DNA of 64,000 bases from Microbacterium sp. A20 (GCF_004794515.1 NZ_SSDF01000091.1:62001-126000); one strand, 5' to 3'; counted from the stretch's first letter, positions 37,301-48,784 are shown. The notes: generated by a model not told the origin, from the sequence alone. Translations and numbers: made by a program.

Positions 37301-38098
37301 GTGACGCGCCCCTGGATCCCCGGAACCGCCGACGACGACCTGAGCGCCCTGGCGGCGACGCCGCGCCTGGTCGTGGCACTCGACTTCGACGGCACCGCCT
37401 CACCGCTGGTGCCCGACCCGATGGCTGCGCGCGCGCTTCCGGAGGTCGCCATCCAGGTGGAGCGCCTCGCGTCGCTTCCCGACACTGTCGTGGCCTACGT
37501 CTCCGGACGCAGCATGCACGACCTGCGTGTGATCACCGAGCACACCGACGACTCCGCGATCGCGCTGGCGGGTTCGCACGGCGCGCAGTACTGGTTCCCC
37601 GGCGAGGGGGACGCCGACATCGCGGGCGACGTCACCGAGGACGGCTCGCGCGAAGAGCTGTGGGCGGCCGCGAAGCCGATCATCGAGCGCTACGAGGGTG
37701 CCGAGTTCGAGCCGAAGACCTTCGGCATGGGCGTGCACACTCGCCGCGCGGACCCTGCGACCGAGGAGCGCGTCTTCGCCGAGATCGACGCTCTCGTCGC
37801 CGAACGGTTCCCGCACTGGCGCCGTCGAGCCGGACACCGCGTGCTGGAGTTCTCCTCGCGCGCGGAGGGCAAGGACGCGGCGATGTCCGCGCTCCGGGAG
37901 CGCTTCGACGCCACCGGAATCCTGTTCGCCGGCGACGATGTCACGGACGAGGACGCGATGCGCGTGCTCGGGCCCGGTGACCTCGGAGTGCGTGTCGGCC
38001 CGGGGGAGAGCGCCGCGGCGCTTCGTGTGGACACTCCACAACAGATCGCCGCGCTTCTGGAGGCGCTGGCGGACGAACGCACCTCCGCGCAGCAATAG
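37301..38098 (+). CDS. otsB: trehalose-6-phosphate phosphatase
   Basis: OtsB removes phosphate from trehalose-6-phosphate to give trehalose, a compatible solute. The 265-residue HAD protein has the nucleophile motif ALDFDGTASPLV near residue 27, AYVSGRSMHDL, the lysine in SRAEGKDAAM, and GDDVTDEDAMRVL. GGAGAACCT precedes the GTG. The stop codon TAG is also the first half of the ilvD -10 hexamer. Confidence 0.94.
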   Translation: MTRPWIPGTADDDLSALAATPRLVVALDFDGTASPLVPDPMAARALPEVAIQVERLASLPDTVVAYVSGRSMHDLRVITEHTDDSAIALAGSHGAQYWFPGEGDADIAGDVTEDGSREELWAAAKPIIERYEGAEFEPKTFGMGVHTRRADPATEERVFAEIDALVAERFPHWRRRAGHRVLEFSSRAEGKDAAMSALRERFDATGILFAGDDVTDEDAMRVLGPGDLGVRVGPGESAAALRVDTPQQIAALLEALADERTSAQQ

Positions 38099-38101
38099 AC
38101 T
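38096..38101 (+). promoter_or_regulatory. -10 hexamer TAGACT of a probable leaderless ilvD transcript
   Basis: TAGACT begins at the otsB stop codon and ends 6 nt before the ilvD ATG, which lacks an RBS. Confidence 0.5.
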
Positions 38102-38107
38102 TCCGTC

Positions 38108-39826
38108 ATGTCCTCGCATGATCCCTCCAATAGCGCGCCCATCGACATCAAGCCCCGTAGCCGCGTCGTCACCGACGGCATCGAGGCCACGACCTCCCGA
38201 GGCATGCTCCGTGCCGTCGGGATGGGAGACGCCGACTGGGACAAACCGCAGATCGGCATCGCGTCCAGCTGGAACGAGATCACGCCCTGCAACCTGAGCC
38301 TCGACCGGCTCGCGCAGGGCGCCAAAGAGGGCGTGCACTCGGGCGGCGGCTACCCGCTGCAGTTCGGCACGATCTCCGTCTCGGACGGCATCTCCATGGG
38401 TCACGAGGGGATGCACTTCTCGCTGGTGTCGCGTGAGGTCATCGCGGACTCCGTCGAGACCGTGATGATGGCCGAGCGCCTCGACGGCTCTGTCCTGCTC
38501 GCCGGCTGCGACAAGTCGATCCCGGGCATGCTCATGGCGAGCGCCCGCCTCGACCTCTCGAGCGTGTTCCTGTACGCCGGCTCGATCGCACCGGGGTGGG
38601 TCAAGCTCTCCGACGGCACCGAGAAGGATGTCACCATCATCGACTCGTTCGAGGCGGTCGGCGCCTGCCGTGCCGGTCTCATGAGCGAAGAGGACCTCAA
38701 GCGCATCGAGTGCGCGATCGCTCCGGGTGAGGGTGCCTGTGGCGGTATGTACACCGCGAACACGATGGCATCCGTGGCCGAGGCACTCGGTCTCAGCCTC
38801 CCGGGCTCGGCCGCGCCGCCCGCTGCAGACCGTCGCCGCGACTACTTCGCGCACCGCTCGGGCGAGGCGGTCGTGAACCTGCTCCGTCAGGGGATCACGA
38901 CGCGCGACATCCTCACCAAGGAGGCGTTCGAGAACGCGATCGCCCTGGCGATGGCCCTCGGCGGCTCCACCAATGTCGTGCTGCACCTGCTGGCGATCGC
39001 CCGCGAGGCCGACGTCGAGCTGAGCCTGCACGACTTCAACCGCATCGGCGACAAGGTTCCCCACGTCGCCGACATGAAGCCGTTCGGCAAGTACGTCATG
39101 AACGACGTCGACCGTCACGGCGGCATCCCCGTGATCATGAAGGCGATGCTCGACGAGGGCCTCCTGCACGGCGATGCACTCACCGTCACGGGCAAGACGC
39201 TCGCCGAGAACCTCGCCGACCTCGACCCGCAGCCGATCGACGGCGAGGTCATCCACACGTTCGACAACCCCATCCACGCGACGGGCGGACTCACGATCCT
39301 GCACGGCTCGCTGGCTCCCGAGGGCGCCGTCGTGAAGACGGCCGGCTTCGACGCCGCCGTCTTCGAGGGCCCTGCCCGGGTGTTCGAGCGCGAGCGTGCC
39401 GCCATGGACGCCGTCGCCGAGGGCGAGATCGAGCCCGGCACCGTCATCGTCATCCGCTACGAAGGCCCCAAGGGCGGACCGGGTATGCGCGAGATGCTCG
39501 CCATCACGGCGGCCATCAAGGGCGCGGGGCTCGGAAAAGATGTACTACTCTTGACTGACGGACGATTCTCAGGCGGCACAACCGGCCTGTGCATCGGCCA
39601 CATAGCACCCGAAGCGGTGGACGCAGGTCCCATCGCCTTCGTGCGCGATGGTGATCTGATACGGGTCGATATCGCAGCTCGCTCTCTCGATCTACTCGTC
39701 GACGACGCAGAGCTCGCCTCCCGCCGTTCCGGCTGGGAGCCGCTTCCCCCGCGCTACACCCGAGGCGTTCTTGCCAAGTACTCGCGCCTCGTGCGGTCCG
39801 CCGCCGAGGGAGCGACCACCGGCTGA
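38108..39826 (+). CDS. ilvD: dihydroxy-acid dehydratase
   Basis: IlvD dehydrates dihydroxy-isovalerate and its isoleucine counterpart, the third step to valine and isoleucine. The 572-residue protein has the iron-sulphur cysteines in [10 protein letters not shown] and [15 protein letters not shown], and the C-terminal [21 protein letters not shown]. It leads the ilvD-ilvB-ilvN-ilvC run. Codon choice changes over the last ~95 codons (from about 39536), with rare CTA, ATA, GTA and TCT codons that the first part avoids. Confidence 0.96.
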   Translation: MSSHDPSNSAPIDIKPRSRVVTDGIEATTSRGMLRAVGMGDADWDKPQIGIASSWNEITPCNLSLDRLAQGAKEGVHSGGGYPLQFGTISVSDGISMGHEGMHFSLVSREVIADSVETVMMAERLDGSVLLAGCDKSIPGMLMASARLDLSSVFLYAGSIAPGWVKLSDGTEKDVTIIDSFEAVGACRAGLMSEEDLKRIECAIAPGEGACGGMYTANTMASVAEALGLSLPGSAAPPAADRRRDYFAHRSGEAVVNLLRQGITTRDILTKEAFENAIALAMALGGSTNVVLHLLAIAREADVELSLHDFNRIGDKVPHVADMKPFGKYVMNDVDRHGGIPVIMKAMLDEGLLHGDALTVTGKTLAENLADLDPQPIDGEVIHTFDNPIHATGGLTILHGSLAPEGAVVKTAGFDAAVFEGPARVFERERAAMDAVAEGEIEPGTVIVIRYEGPKGGPGMREMLAITAAIKGAGLGKDVLLLTDGRFSGGTTGLCIGHIAPEAVDAGPIAFVRDGDLIRVDIAARSLDLLVDDAELASRRSGWEPLPPRYTRGVLAKYSRLVRSAAEGATTG

Positions 39827-39876
39827 CCCGGCCGCCCGGCGTCCGGTGTCCTCCACAGATCATCAGAAGGAAAGTC

Positions 39877-41679
39877 ATGACTGCTGACTCCGCCCCGGCT
39901 GTGCCGAGGCCGCCCGCCCGTCAATCCTCTGCTCCGGAGATCACCGGCGCCGAGGCCGTCGTCCGCTCGCTCGAGCTGCTCGGTGTCACCGATGTCTTCG
40001 GTCTTCCCGGCGGCGCGATCCTCCCGGTGTACGACCCGCTGATGGATGCCGAGGATCTGCGGCACATCCTGGTGCGGCACGAGCAGGGGGCCGGGCACGC
40101 GGCCGAGGGCTACGCCTCGGCTTCGGGCAAGGTGGGCGTGTGCATCGCGACCTCCGGTCCCGGTGCCACGAACCTCGTCACCGCGATCGCCGACGCCTAC
40201 ATGGACTCGGTGCCGATGCTGGCCATCACCGGCCAGGTGTTCTCGACGCTGATGGGAACCGATGCGTTCCAGGAAGCCGACATCGTGGGCATCACGATGC
40301 CGATCACCAAGCACTCGTTCCTGGTGAAGGACGCTGCCGACATCCCGGGCGCGATCGCCGCGGCCTACGAGATCGCCGGCACCGGTCGTCCCGGTCCCGT
40401 GCTGGTCGACATCACGAAGGATGCGCAGCAGGCCACCGCGCCGTTCGTGTGGCCGCCCAAGATCGATCTCCCCGGCTACCGACCGGTGACCAAGGCGCAC
40501 GGCAAGCAGATCCAGGCCGCCGCGACCCTGCTCGCCGAGGCCAAGAAGCCGGTGCTGTACGTCGGCGGCGGCGTGATCCGCGGCAAGGCGTCGGCGGAGC
40601 TCCTCGAACTCGCGGAGTCCACTGGTGCGCCCGTGGTCACCACGCTGATGGCTCGCGGCGCGTTCCCGGACTCCCACCCGCAGCACCTCGGGATGCCCGG
40701 CATGCACGGCACCGTTCCCGCCGTGCTGGCGCTCCAGGAGGCCGACCTCCTCGTCTCCCTCGGTGCACGGTTCGATGACCGCGTGACAGGCAAGGCGGCG
40801 CTCTTCGCCCCGAACGCCAAGGTCGTGCACGTCGACATCGACCCGGCGGAGATCTCGAAGATCCGCACCGCGGATGTGCCGATCGTGGGCGACGTCCGCG
40901 ACGTGCTGACGGACTTGGACGCCGCGTTCCGCGGTGCGACGGCCAGCGCGAAGCCCGACATCGAGGAGTGGTGGTCGTACCTCGATGGCCTCCGCACCGA
41001 GTTCCCGCTCGGCTACGCGCCGACGACCGACGGGCTCCTCGCCCCGCAGTACGTGATCCAGCGCATCGGCGAGCTCACGGGCCCCGAGGGCATCTATGCC
41101 TCGGGCGTCGGCCAGCACCAGATGTGGGCGGCGCAGTTCATCAAGTACGAGCGCCCCAACGCCTGGCTGAACTCCGGCGGCGCCGGCACCATGGGCTACT
41201 CGGTCCCTGCGGCGATGGGTGCGAAGGTCGCAGAGCCCGGGCGGCACGTCTGGGCGATCGACGGCGACGGCTGCTTCCAGATGACCAATCAGGAGCTCGC
41301 GACCTGCGCGATCAACAACATCCCGATCAAGGTCGCGATCATCAACAACTCCTCGCTGGGCATGGTGCGCCAGTGGCAGACGCTGTTCTACGACGGCCGC
41401 CACTCGAACACCGACCTCAACACCGGGCACGGGACCGTTCGCATCCCCGACTTCGTGAAGCTCGCCGAGGCCTACGGGTGCCTGGCGATCCGCGTGGAGA
41501 AGGAGGAAGAGGTGGATGCCGCCATCCAGCTCGCGCTCGAGACGAACGACCGCCCCGTGGTGATCGACTTCGTCGTCAGCGCCGACTCCATGGTGTGGCC
41601 TATGGTCCCGCAGGGAGTCAGCAACAGCTATGTCCAGTACGCCCGCGAGCACGCGCCCGCCTTCGACGAGGAGGACTGA
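39877..41679 (+). CDS. ilvB: acetolactate synthase large subunit
   Basis: The catalytic, TPP-dependent subunit that makes acetolactate or acetohydroxybutyrate. The 600-residue protein shows the TPP glutamate region [14 protein letters not shown], the [20 protein letters not shown] block, and the C-terminal [29 protein letters not shown] metal-binding motif (in parts). AAGGAAAG precedes the ATG. Only 50 nt separate it from ilvD, too short for a leader-peptide attenuator. Confidence 0.97.
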   Translation: MTADSAPAVPRPPARQSSAPEITGAEAVVRSLELLGVTDVFGLPGGAILPVYDPLMDAEDLRHILVRHEQGAGHAAEGYASASGKVGVCIATSGPGATNLVTAIADAYMDSVPMLAITGQVFSTLMGTDAFQEADIVGITMPITKHSFLVKDAADIPGAIAAAYEIAGTGRPGPVLVDITKDAQQATAPFVWPPKIDLPGYRPVTKAHGKQIQAAATLLAEAKKPVLYVGGGVIRGKASAELLELAESTGAPVVTTLMARGAFPDSHPQHLGMPGMHGTVPAVLALQEADLLVSLGARFDDRVTGKAALFAPNAKVVHVDIDPAEISKIRTADVPIVGDVRDVLTDLDAAFRGATASAKPDIEEWWSYLDGLRTEFPLGYAPTTDGLLAPQYVIQRIGELTGPEGIYASGVGQHQMWAAQFIKYERPNAWLNSGGAGTMGYSVPAAMGAKVAEPGRHVWAIDGDGCFQMTNQELATCAINNIPIKVAIINNSSLGMVRQWQTLFYDGRHSNTDLNTGHGTVRIPDFVKLAEAYGCLAIRVEKEEEVDAAIQLALETNDRPVVIDFVVSADSMVWPMVPQGVSNSYVQYAREHAPAFDEED

Positions 41680-41682
41680 TCC

Positions 41683-43300
<1,618 letters not shown>

Positions 43301-43330
43301 TCTGAGTCAAGCCTGACCTGAGTCAGCAAA

Positions 43331-43360
43331 GAACGGGCGTCCCCTCGGGGGCGCCCGTTC
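43331..43360. terminator. terminator between ilvC and the convergent D-lactate-dehydrogenase-like gene
   Basis: A 13-bp GC-rich stem with one G-T wobble (43331-43343 with 43348-43360) and a CTCG tetraloop, followed by TTCGTTTG. It lies between convergent gene ends and may serve both. Confidence 0.8.
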
Positions 43361-43375
43361 TTCGTTTGCCGGGGG

Positions 43376-46210
43376 TCAGGGTCGTGTGAGTTCCGCGAGG
43401 ATCTCGATCACGTGCCGGTATGGGCGGCCGGTGGCCCTGGTCATCCCGATCTCGCACGTCCGGTTCGCCGAGACGAAGGCATCGAATCCGCCGCGCTCGC
43501 CCTCCGCCGCCGCGATCTCGGCCGATTCCTGCGCGGTCGCGCTGGCGGTGAGTTCCGGATGCAGCATCCCGCGGTCGCCGGCGAAGGCGCAGCATCCCCA
43601 GCCCTCCGGGATGAACACGTCATCCGCGACGGCGTGCGCGATCGCGGTCAGGGCTCCGGTCGCGCCGAGGGCGGTCGTCGAGCACGTCGGGTGCACGGCA
43701 ACCGTCGGGAGCTTCGCAGACACGGTCAGCCGGGGCAGCACCTCACGGGCGACGTAGGTCGTGGCATCCTCGATCCGGAGCCCTGCGTACTTCGGGTTGT
43801 TCGCCACGGACTGCGCGAGCATCACATCGAGGCCCTCGGTGCAGGACGCGGCGTCGCACACGACGGGCAGCTCGCCCTGGCGGCTCGCCTCCCAGAGGGA
43901 GTCCAGCACGCGGTCCGACATGAGGCGGTAGCCGTCCAGGTGGCCCTTCGACTTCCAGGGCGTGCCGCAGCAGAGGCCGCCGTTCTCCTCCGGGATCACG
44001 ACGGGGATCCCGGCGCGGTCCAGCAGCTCTCGCAGCGCGTCCCTCGATCCCTGACCTTCGGCCTCCCCGCCGAACATCGTGCCGATGCACGCTCCGAAGA
44101 ACACGGCCTGCGCGTCGCTCGGGGCTTCGGGGCGCGGAGGTTTCGACCCGCCGCGGGGGAGCCCACCGTCGTAGAGAGGGAGTGTGTCGGCGCCCAGCAC
44201 CGCCCGTCCCACCTGGGTCACACCGCGGACCAGCGGCGCCGGGAGCGCGTCGGCGACCGTGAGGGCGACGCCACCGGCTCGGGTGACCGTGCTCCAGTGC
44301 TTCGCCGCCGTGCCCCACAGGGCGCCCTCGATCGCGTTGGACTGCTCCGCCCGCAGTCGGCGCACGAGGTCACCGGTGTTGATGTCCACGGGGCACGCCA
44401 CGCCGCACATGCCGTCGACGGCGCAGGTCTGCACTCCGTCGTAGTCGTAGTCCTTCTGCAGGTCGCGTAGCAGCTCGGTATCGCCTTGCTCTTCCGCCCA
44501 GGCCATGTCGCGGCGGATCACGATGCGCTGACGCGGGGTGAGCGTGATGCTCTTGCTCGGACACGTCGGCTCGCAGTATCCGCACTCCACGCAGCGGTCG
44601 ACCTCGTTCTCGACCGTGGGGACGCGCTTGAGGTCGTGCAGGTACGAGTCGGGATCATCCGAGAGCACGACGCCCGGGTTGAGGATGCCGTCGGGATCGA
44701 GCAGCCGCTTGATCTCCCACATCATGTCCGTCAGCTCGTCGCCGTACTGGCGGCGCACGAACGGCGCCATGATGCGACCGGTTCCGTGCTCGGCCTTCAG
44801 CGAACCCTGCTGGGACAGCACCAGGTCGACCAGGTCGTCCGTGAACCGGCGGTAGCGGGCCACGCTGTCGGCGTCGTCGAAGCGCTCGTTGAGCAGGAAG
44901 TGGACGTTCCCGTCCTTCGCATGACCGAAGATGACCGAGCCCTCGTAGCCGTGCTCGGCGAACAGCTCGATCAGACGTTCACAGGTCGCGAGCAGGCGGG
45001 GGACAGGGACGACGATGTCTTCGAGCAGAGCGGTCGTGCCGGAGGGACGCGCTCCGGCCACCGCGGTGTAGAGGCCCTTGCGCACGTGCCACAGGGCGGC
45101 ACGTTCGCCCGCATCCGTCGTGAGCCGGGGCGCCACGGCCAGCGGCAGCTCCTCGAAATGCACCTGGGCGGCGGCACTCGCCTCCGCGAGGGACGCGGCA
45201 TCGGACGCGTGGACTTCGACGAGGAGGGCCGCATGCCCCTGCACGTCGATCTCCGCGATGGCCGCCGGGACATCGCTCAGCCCCTGTGCGACGCGGAGCG
45301 ATGCCGCATCCATCAGTTCGATCGTCGCGAGGCCGAGACGTGTCAGATCGGGGAGCGCGGTCATGGCCGCGGACAGGGTCTCGAACACCAACAGCCCGGT
45401 CGCGATCGCCGGACGCACCTCGATCGTGCGGAACCGTGCCTCGGCGACGAACGCGAGGGTGCCTTCGGAGCCGATGATGAGGTGTTCGAGGATGCGCACC
45501 GGATCATCGAAGTCGAGTAGGGCGTTGAGGCCGTAGCCCATGGTGTTCTTCATCGAGAACTGCTGCCGGAGGAAGGCGACCTGCTCGGGTGAGGCCAGCA
45601 GGCGCGCCCGCAGGCTTAGGAGCCCGTCGGCGATCTCCGGTTCCGCGGCGCGGAGCAGCTCGTTCGCGTCCGGGCGTCCGGTGTCGAGGATGGTTCCGCT
45701 GGGGAGCACGATCGTCATCGATTCGATGGTCTGGTACGAGTTCTCGGTGATGCCGCAGGCCATGCCGCTGGAGTTGTTGGCCACGACCCCGCCGATCGTG
45801 CAGGCGATCTCACTCGCCGGGTCCGGGCCGAGTTTGCGGCGGTGGCGTGTCAGACGGGTGTTGACCTGGCGGACCGTGGCTCCGGGACCGACGCGGACGA
45901 GTGCGCCGTCGTCCTCCACGCGGATGTCGCGGAAGTGACTGCGCGTATCGACGAGGATGTCGCCGCTGACGCTCTGACCGGAGAGGCTCGTCCCGCCGGA
46001 GCGGAAGGTCATCGTGCGCCCCGCGGCCCGCACCGCGCCGAATGCGCGGGCGACGCCCTCGGCATCCGCGGGGGAGAGCACCGCATCGGGGATGAGCAGG
46101 TAGTGGGAGGCGTCGTGTGCGCGGGCGAACCGATCGATGGACCGAGAGTGCACCTCGGTCGCGGGGCCCAGCAGCGCGGGGTCCAGCGGTTCGGCGAGTG
46201 TGGTCGGCAC
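43376..46210 (-). CDS. FAD-linked oxidase with Fe-S and CCG domains (D-lactate dehydrogenase-like)
   Basis: A 944-residue fusion. The N-terminal FAD domain (about 35-500) has MTFRSGGTSLSGQSVSGDILVD and GGVVANNSSGMACG. Two 4Fe-4S clusters follow at about 530-620 (CVECGYCEPTCP, CAVDGMCGVACP). The C-terminal half has cysteine-rich CCG motifs (NGGLCCGTPWKSKGH, HPTCSTTALG, GWGCCAFAGDRG). Such Dld/GlpC-type enzymes oxidise D-lactate or D-2-hydroxyacids at the membrane quinone pool. GTG at 46210 has AGAGGAG 5 nt upstream; a TTG at 46246 lies inside the operator and is rejected. It is divergent from a GntR gene. Confidence 0.88.
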   Translation of the reverse strand: MPTTLAEPLDPALLGPATEVHSRSIDRFARAHDASHYLLIPDAVLSPADAEGVARAFGAVRAAGRTMTFRSGGTSLSGQSVSGDILVDTRSHFRDIRVEDDGALVRVGPGATVRQVNTRLTRHRRKLGPDPASEIACTIGGVVANNSSGMACGITENSYQTIESMTIVLPSGTILDTGRPDANELLRAAEPEIADGLLSLRARLLASPEQVAFLRQQFSMKNTMGYGLNALLDFDDPVRILEHLIIGSEGTLAFVAEARFRTIEVRPAIATGLLVFETLSAAMTALPDLTRLGLATIELMDAASLRVAQGLSDVPAAIAEIDVQGHAALLVEVHASDAASLAEASAAAQVHFEELPLAVAPRLTTDAGERAALWHVRKGLYTAVAGARPSGTTALLEDIVVPVPRLLATCERLIELFAEHGYEGSVIFGHAKDGNVHFLLNERFDDADSVARYRRFTDDLVDLVLSQQGSLKAEHGTGRIMAPFVRRQYGDELTDMMWEIKRLLDPDGILNPGVVLSDDPDSYLHDLKRVPTVENEVDRCVECGYCEPTCPSKSITLTPRQRIVIRRDMAWAEEQGDTELLRDLQKDYDYDGVQTCAVDGMCGVACPVDINTGDLVRRLRAEQSNAIEGALWGTAAKHWSTVTRAGGVALTVADALPAPLVRGVTQVGRAVLGADTLPLYDGGLPRGGSKPPRPEAPSDAQAVFFGACIGTMFGGEAEGQGSRDALRELLDRAGIPVVIPEENGGLCCGTPWKSKGHLDGYRLMSDRVLDSLWEASRQGELPVVCDAASCTEGLDVMLAQSVANNPKYAGLRIEDATTYVAREVLPRLTVSAKLPTVAVHPTCSTTALGATGALTAIAHAVADDVFIPEGWGCCAFAGDRGMLHPELTASATAQESAEIAAAEGERGGFDAFVSANRTCEIGMTRATGRPYRHVIEILAELTRP

Positions 46211-46235
46211 GATGCTCCTCTGCTTCGTCGAAAGA

Positions 46236-46246
46236 TTGTCAGACAA
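46236..46246. promoter_or_regulatory. LldR/FadR-type operator in the divergent promoter region
   Basis: The perfect inverted repeat TTGTC-A-GACAA matches TNGTNNNACNA, the consensus of GntR/FCD regulators of lactate genes. It overlaps TACACT (46246-46251, minus), a candidate -10 box of the dehydrogenase gene, and lies about 27 nt upstream of the -10 hexamer TAGACT (46273-46278, +) that ends 6 nt before the regulator's ATG. Confidence 0.75.
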
Positions 46247-46272
46247 GTGTACCGAGGGGCGGAGCGTTTCGT

Positions 46273-46278
46273 TAGACT
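46273..46278 (+). promoter_or_regulatory. -10 hexamer TAGACT of a probable leaderless gntR transcript
   Basis: TAGACT ends 6 nt before the ATG at 46285, with no RBS between. Inferred from spacing. Confidence 0.5.
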
Positions 46279-46284
46279 GACCGG

Positions 46285-46947
46285 ATGACCACGACCTCGG
46301 ACGCGCCGCTCGGCATCGTCGGCGTGGTCGATGCCGTCACCGTTCAGCTGCGCGGACGCATCCTCAGCGGCGAGATCCGCTCCGGTGAGCCGCTCACGGA
46401 GGCGGCGGTCTCGCAGACGTTCGGTGTGGCCAGGCCGAGCGCGAAAGCGGCGATCGAACAGCTCGTCGCCACCGGCCTCCTGGTGCGCACCGCGCATCGA
46501 AGTGCGCGCGTCGTCGGGATCGACGCCGATACCGTGCGCGACGTCTATCGCACGAGGGTGAGGCTGGAGAGTGCGGCGCTGCGAGAACTCGCTGCGACCG
46601 GGACGGTTCCCGATGCCGCCCGCGACGCCAACGCCGAGATCCTCGCGATGCCGGGCGGCCCCGACCCGGCGACCGTCGACCCCGATCTGCGCTTCCACAC
46701 CGCGCTCATCGACGCGCTCCAGAGCGAGCGGACCGGTCGCATGTACCGCAGCGTCCTCGACGAGGTGCGGCTGTGCATGGCGCAGGTGCAGGGACGCCGG
46801 CTGCTCGACGCTACGGTGATCGCCGCGCAGCACGCCGACATCCTCGACGCGGTCGAGTCAGGGGAGGGCGAGCGTGCGGCCGCCCTTCTCAACGCGCATC
46901 TCTCGTCGGCCGAGGAGAGGCTCGTCGAAACGCTCGACGCCGACTAG
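46285..46947 (+). CDS. GntR family regulator with FCD domain
   Basis: A 220-residue regulator: winged helix at about 15-75 (LRGRILSGEIRSGEPLTEAAVSQTFGVARPSAKAAIEQL, in parts) and an all-helical FCD ligand domain (about 85-215) with the metal-binding D/H pattern around DPDLRFHTALIDAL and AAQHADILDAVESGEGERA. FCD regulators sense small organic acids. Divergent placement and the LldR-like operator suggest it controls the D-lactate-dehydrogenase-like gene and itself. The effector is an inference. Confidence 0.9.
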   Translation: MTTTSDAPLGIVGVVDAVTVQLRGRILSGEIRSGEPLTEAAVSQTFGVARPSAKAAIEQLVATGLLVRTAHRSARVVGIDADTVRDVYRTRVRLESAALRELAATGTVPDAARDANAEILAMPGGPDPATVDPDLRFHTALIDALQSERTGRMYRSVLDEVRLCMAQVQGRRLLDATVIAAQHADILDAVESGEGERAAALLNAHLSSAEERLVETLDAD

Positions 46948-46960
46948 CGCCGACCGGCCG

Positions 46961-47902
46961 TCACTCGGCCGGGGCCTCCTCGACCACGATGGGTGCTTCG
47001 GTGGAATCCGCCCACTCCGGTGCGGGCAGGACGGTGTCGACCTGCCCCGCCTGGATCGCCCGCAGCGCCTCGGTGATCTCCTCGTCGTTCTCGGGAACGG
47101 GAAGGTCGCACGCGCGTAGCTCGGAGGCGAACTGCAGCGTCAGTCGGTTCTTGCCCGCTTCCACGGCCTCCGCCGTCGTGCCGGTGATGATCTCGCTGCC
47201 GGTCTGGATCGCCGAAACCTCGTCGCAGACGTGATAGACCTTGCCGCCCTCGACCCAGACGACCTCGTCCTTGCCGAGCAGCTGGATCACGGCGGACTGG
47301 TCGGCCGTGTACTGCTCGACCGACGGCGGAGCGAAGTCCACGCCGAGGACGACGGCGAGAGCCGCGAGGGCCACTCCGACGATGCCGGCCGTCGTCTTCT
47401 GTCCCTTGTCCATGTCCTTGTTGAGGAAGATCAGGATGACGAGCGGGAGGAAGGCGACGATCGCGATGATCGCACCGAGCTGGTTCTGCACGAAGAACCG
47501 AGTCTTGTCGGACTTGCGCGCTGGGTCGAGGCGGTTGGCCTTCTTCCAGAGCACCGATCCGGTGATCGAGAGTGCGGCGATCACGACCAGCAGCACGAGG
47601 AGGGCGATGAACGCCCACTGCGGGAACGTCGCGGTGACGCCTTGCTCTTCCAACAGGCCGGTATCGGGGTCACGGACGAGCTTCCCGTCCTCACCGACGA
47701 ACTCCCGCTGACGCAGCAGCCAGAAGATGCCGACGGCTTCGCCGACGATCGCGATGGCCCACAGCACGGCGGCGATCCAGCGGAAACGGGTCGCCTTCGC
47801 CTTGCTCTCAGGAGTGGGGACCCATCCGGCGGGCGGCTCGGTATTCGTGCTGCTCGCCGCAGGCTGCTCGACGTCGGCGTTCTTCTTGTCGCTGTCGGCC
47901 AC
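46961..47902 (-). CDS. hypothetical membrane protein
   Basis: A 313-residue protein not assigned to a family. A charged N-terminus of about 45 residues is followed by membrane helices at about 48-66, 100-122, 145-165 and 178-196, then a ~115-residue extracytoplasmic domain with VYHVCDEVSAIQTGSEI and one more cysteine (RACDLPV). The two cysteines could form a disulphide outside the cell. GTG at 47902 has GGGGAG upstream. It converges with the gntR gene, 13 nt apart. Confidence 0.75.
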   Translation of the reverse strand: MADSDKKNADVEQPAASSTNTEPPAGWVPTPESKAKATRFRWIAAVLWAIAIVGEAVGIFWLLRQREFVGEDGKLVRDPDTGLLEEQGVTATFPQWAFIALLVLLVVIAALSITGSVLWKKANRLDPARKSDKTRFFVQNQLGAIIAIVAFLPLVILIFLNKDMDKGQKTTAGIVGVALAALAVVLGVDFAPPSVEQYTADQSAVIQLLGKDEVVWVEGGKVYHVCDEVSAIQTGSEIITGTTAEAVEAGKNRLTLQFASELRACDLPVPENDEEITEALRAIQAGQVDTVLPAPEWADSTEAPIVVEEAPAE

Positions 47903-47975
47903 GGTGCTCCCCTTTTCCCTCCGATGCCCGCCATACCGGCTCGAGGCAACCCCGAGCATAGTGGACCGGGTGTCC

Positions 47976-47981
47976 TACTCT
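47976..47981 (+). promoter_or_regulatory. -10 hexamer TACTCT before a membrane-protein pair
   Basis: TACTCT ends 6 nt before the ATG at 47988. The GGGGAG in between abuts the start codon and is too close to be a normal RBS. Confidence 0.5.
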
Positions 47982-47987
47982 GGGGAG

Positions 47988-48452
47988 ATGACTTCCGATT
48001 CCGACGACGCCCTCAACTGGGAGGGCGACGAGGCCGCAGCGCCGAAGGATCGCGCGCTTCCGCACGGCTGGAACGCCGTGGGCAGGGGCAGCGAAGACGT
48101 GGGGAGGGTCGAGGAAGACGGCACCGTCACCGCCGCTGCGCCTGACGAGCCCGCCGGCCTGAGCACGCCGATGCTCCTGATCCTCGGGATCGTCGGCGGC
48201 GTCTATCTCCTGTACACGATCGGCTGGATCGTCGGCGGGCTACGTCTGAAGCCGCTGGCCTCCTTCCTCGTCGACGACGCGATGTTCCTGCCGTGGTTCA
48301 TGTTGGCGATCGCCGCGCCGGCGCTGTGGTTCCTCGCGACCTGGGTCCTGACCCGGGGGAGGGCCGCGTGGGTCCGCGTCGCCGTGCTGCTCGCGGGCGT
48401 GGTCCTCCTCGTTCCCTGGCCCTTCGTCACCGTGGGGGTGATCGGATCGTGA
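47988..48452 (+). CDS. small membrane protein (3 helices)
   Basis: A 154-residue protein of unknown family: an acidic, soluble N-terminus of about 60 residues (TSDSDDALNWEGDEAAAPKD), then three hydrophobic helices (about 62-82, 95-118, 128-150). The stop overlaps the GTG of the next gene, also a small membrane protein, so the pair is translated together and may form a complex. Similar gene pairs upstream of serA are common in relatives, but their role is not known to me. Confidence 0.78.
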   Translation: MTSDSDDALNWEGDEAAAPKDRALPHGWNAVGRGSEDVGRVEEDGTVTAAAPDEPAGLSTPMLLILGIVGGVYLLYTIGWIVGGLRLKPLASFLVDDAMFLPWFMLAIAAPALWFLATWVLTRGRAAWVRVAVLLAGVVLLVPWPFVTVGVIGS

Positions 48453-48784
48453 GTGCGTCTTCCGCTCCTCAGCAGGTCTCGGCGGGTTCGCCTCGCTGGC
48501 TCGTCGGACTCGTCATCGGTCTGGCCGGGCTCTTCTACGCCTACGCGGTGTGGAACGCCGTCGCGCACCTGATCACGATGGCGCAGACCGGATTGACCGG
48601 AGGGGGATGGGCGACACTTCTGTTCGGCGTCGCGTTTCCCGCCATCGTCTTCGCCTTCGCCTACGTGATCGGCCGACGACGTGGTGTGGGAGAGCTCGCG
48701 CTGGTGTTCCTCGCGGGACTCGGCGTCGTCGCGGTCTTCTGGATGAGCCTCATCGCGCTCAGCCTGACGATGCCGAGCGCCTGA
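48449..48784 (+). CDS. small membrane protein (3 helices)
   Basis: A 111-residue protein with three membrane helices (about 17-40, 52-72, 83-105) and almost no soluble part. The GTG overlaps the preceding stop codon (GTGA). Family not recognised. serA follows after 123 nt with its own RBS. Confidence 0.78.
   Translation: MSASSAPQQVSAGSPRWLVGLVIGLAGLFYAYAVWNAVAHLITMAQTGLTGGGWATLLFGVAFPAIVFAFAYVIGRRRGVGELALVFLAGLGVVAVFWMSLIALSLTMPSA

Noticed and set aside
39549..39580. Internal ilvBNC promoter starting with TTGACT in ilvD
   Set aside because: No TAnnnT hexamer lies 16-19 nt downstream.
39827..39876. Leader-peptide attenuator or T-box in front of ilvB
   Set aside because: Only 50 nt separate ilvD and ilvB; no short Leu/Val/Ile-rich frame or T-box motif is present.
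46211..46246. TTG start at 46246 for the D-lactate-dehydrogenase-like gene
   Set aside because: It lies in the operator and would ignore the strong AGAGGAG that stands 5 nt before the GTG at 46210.
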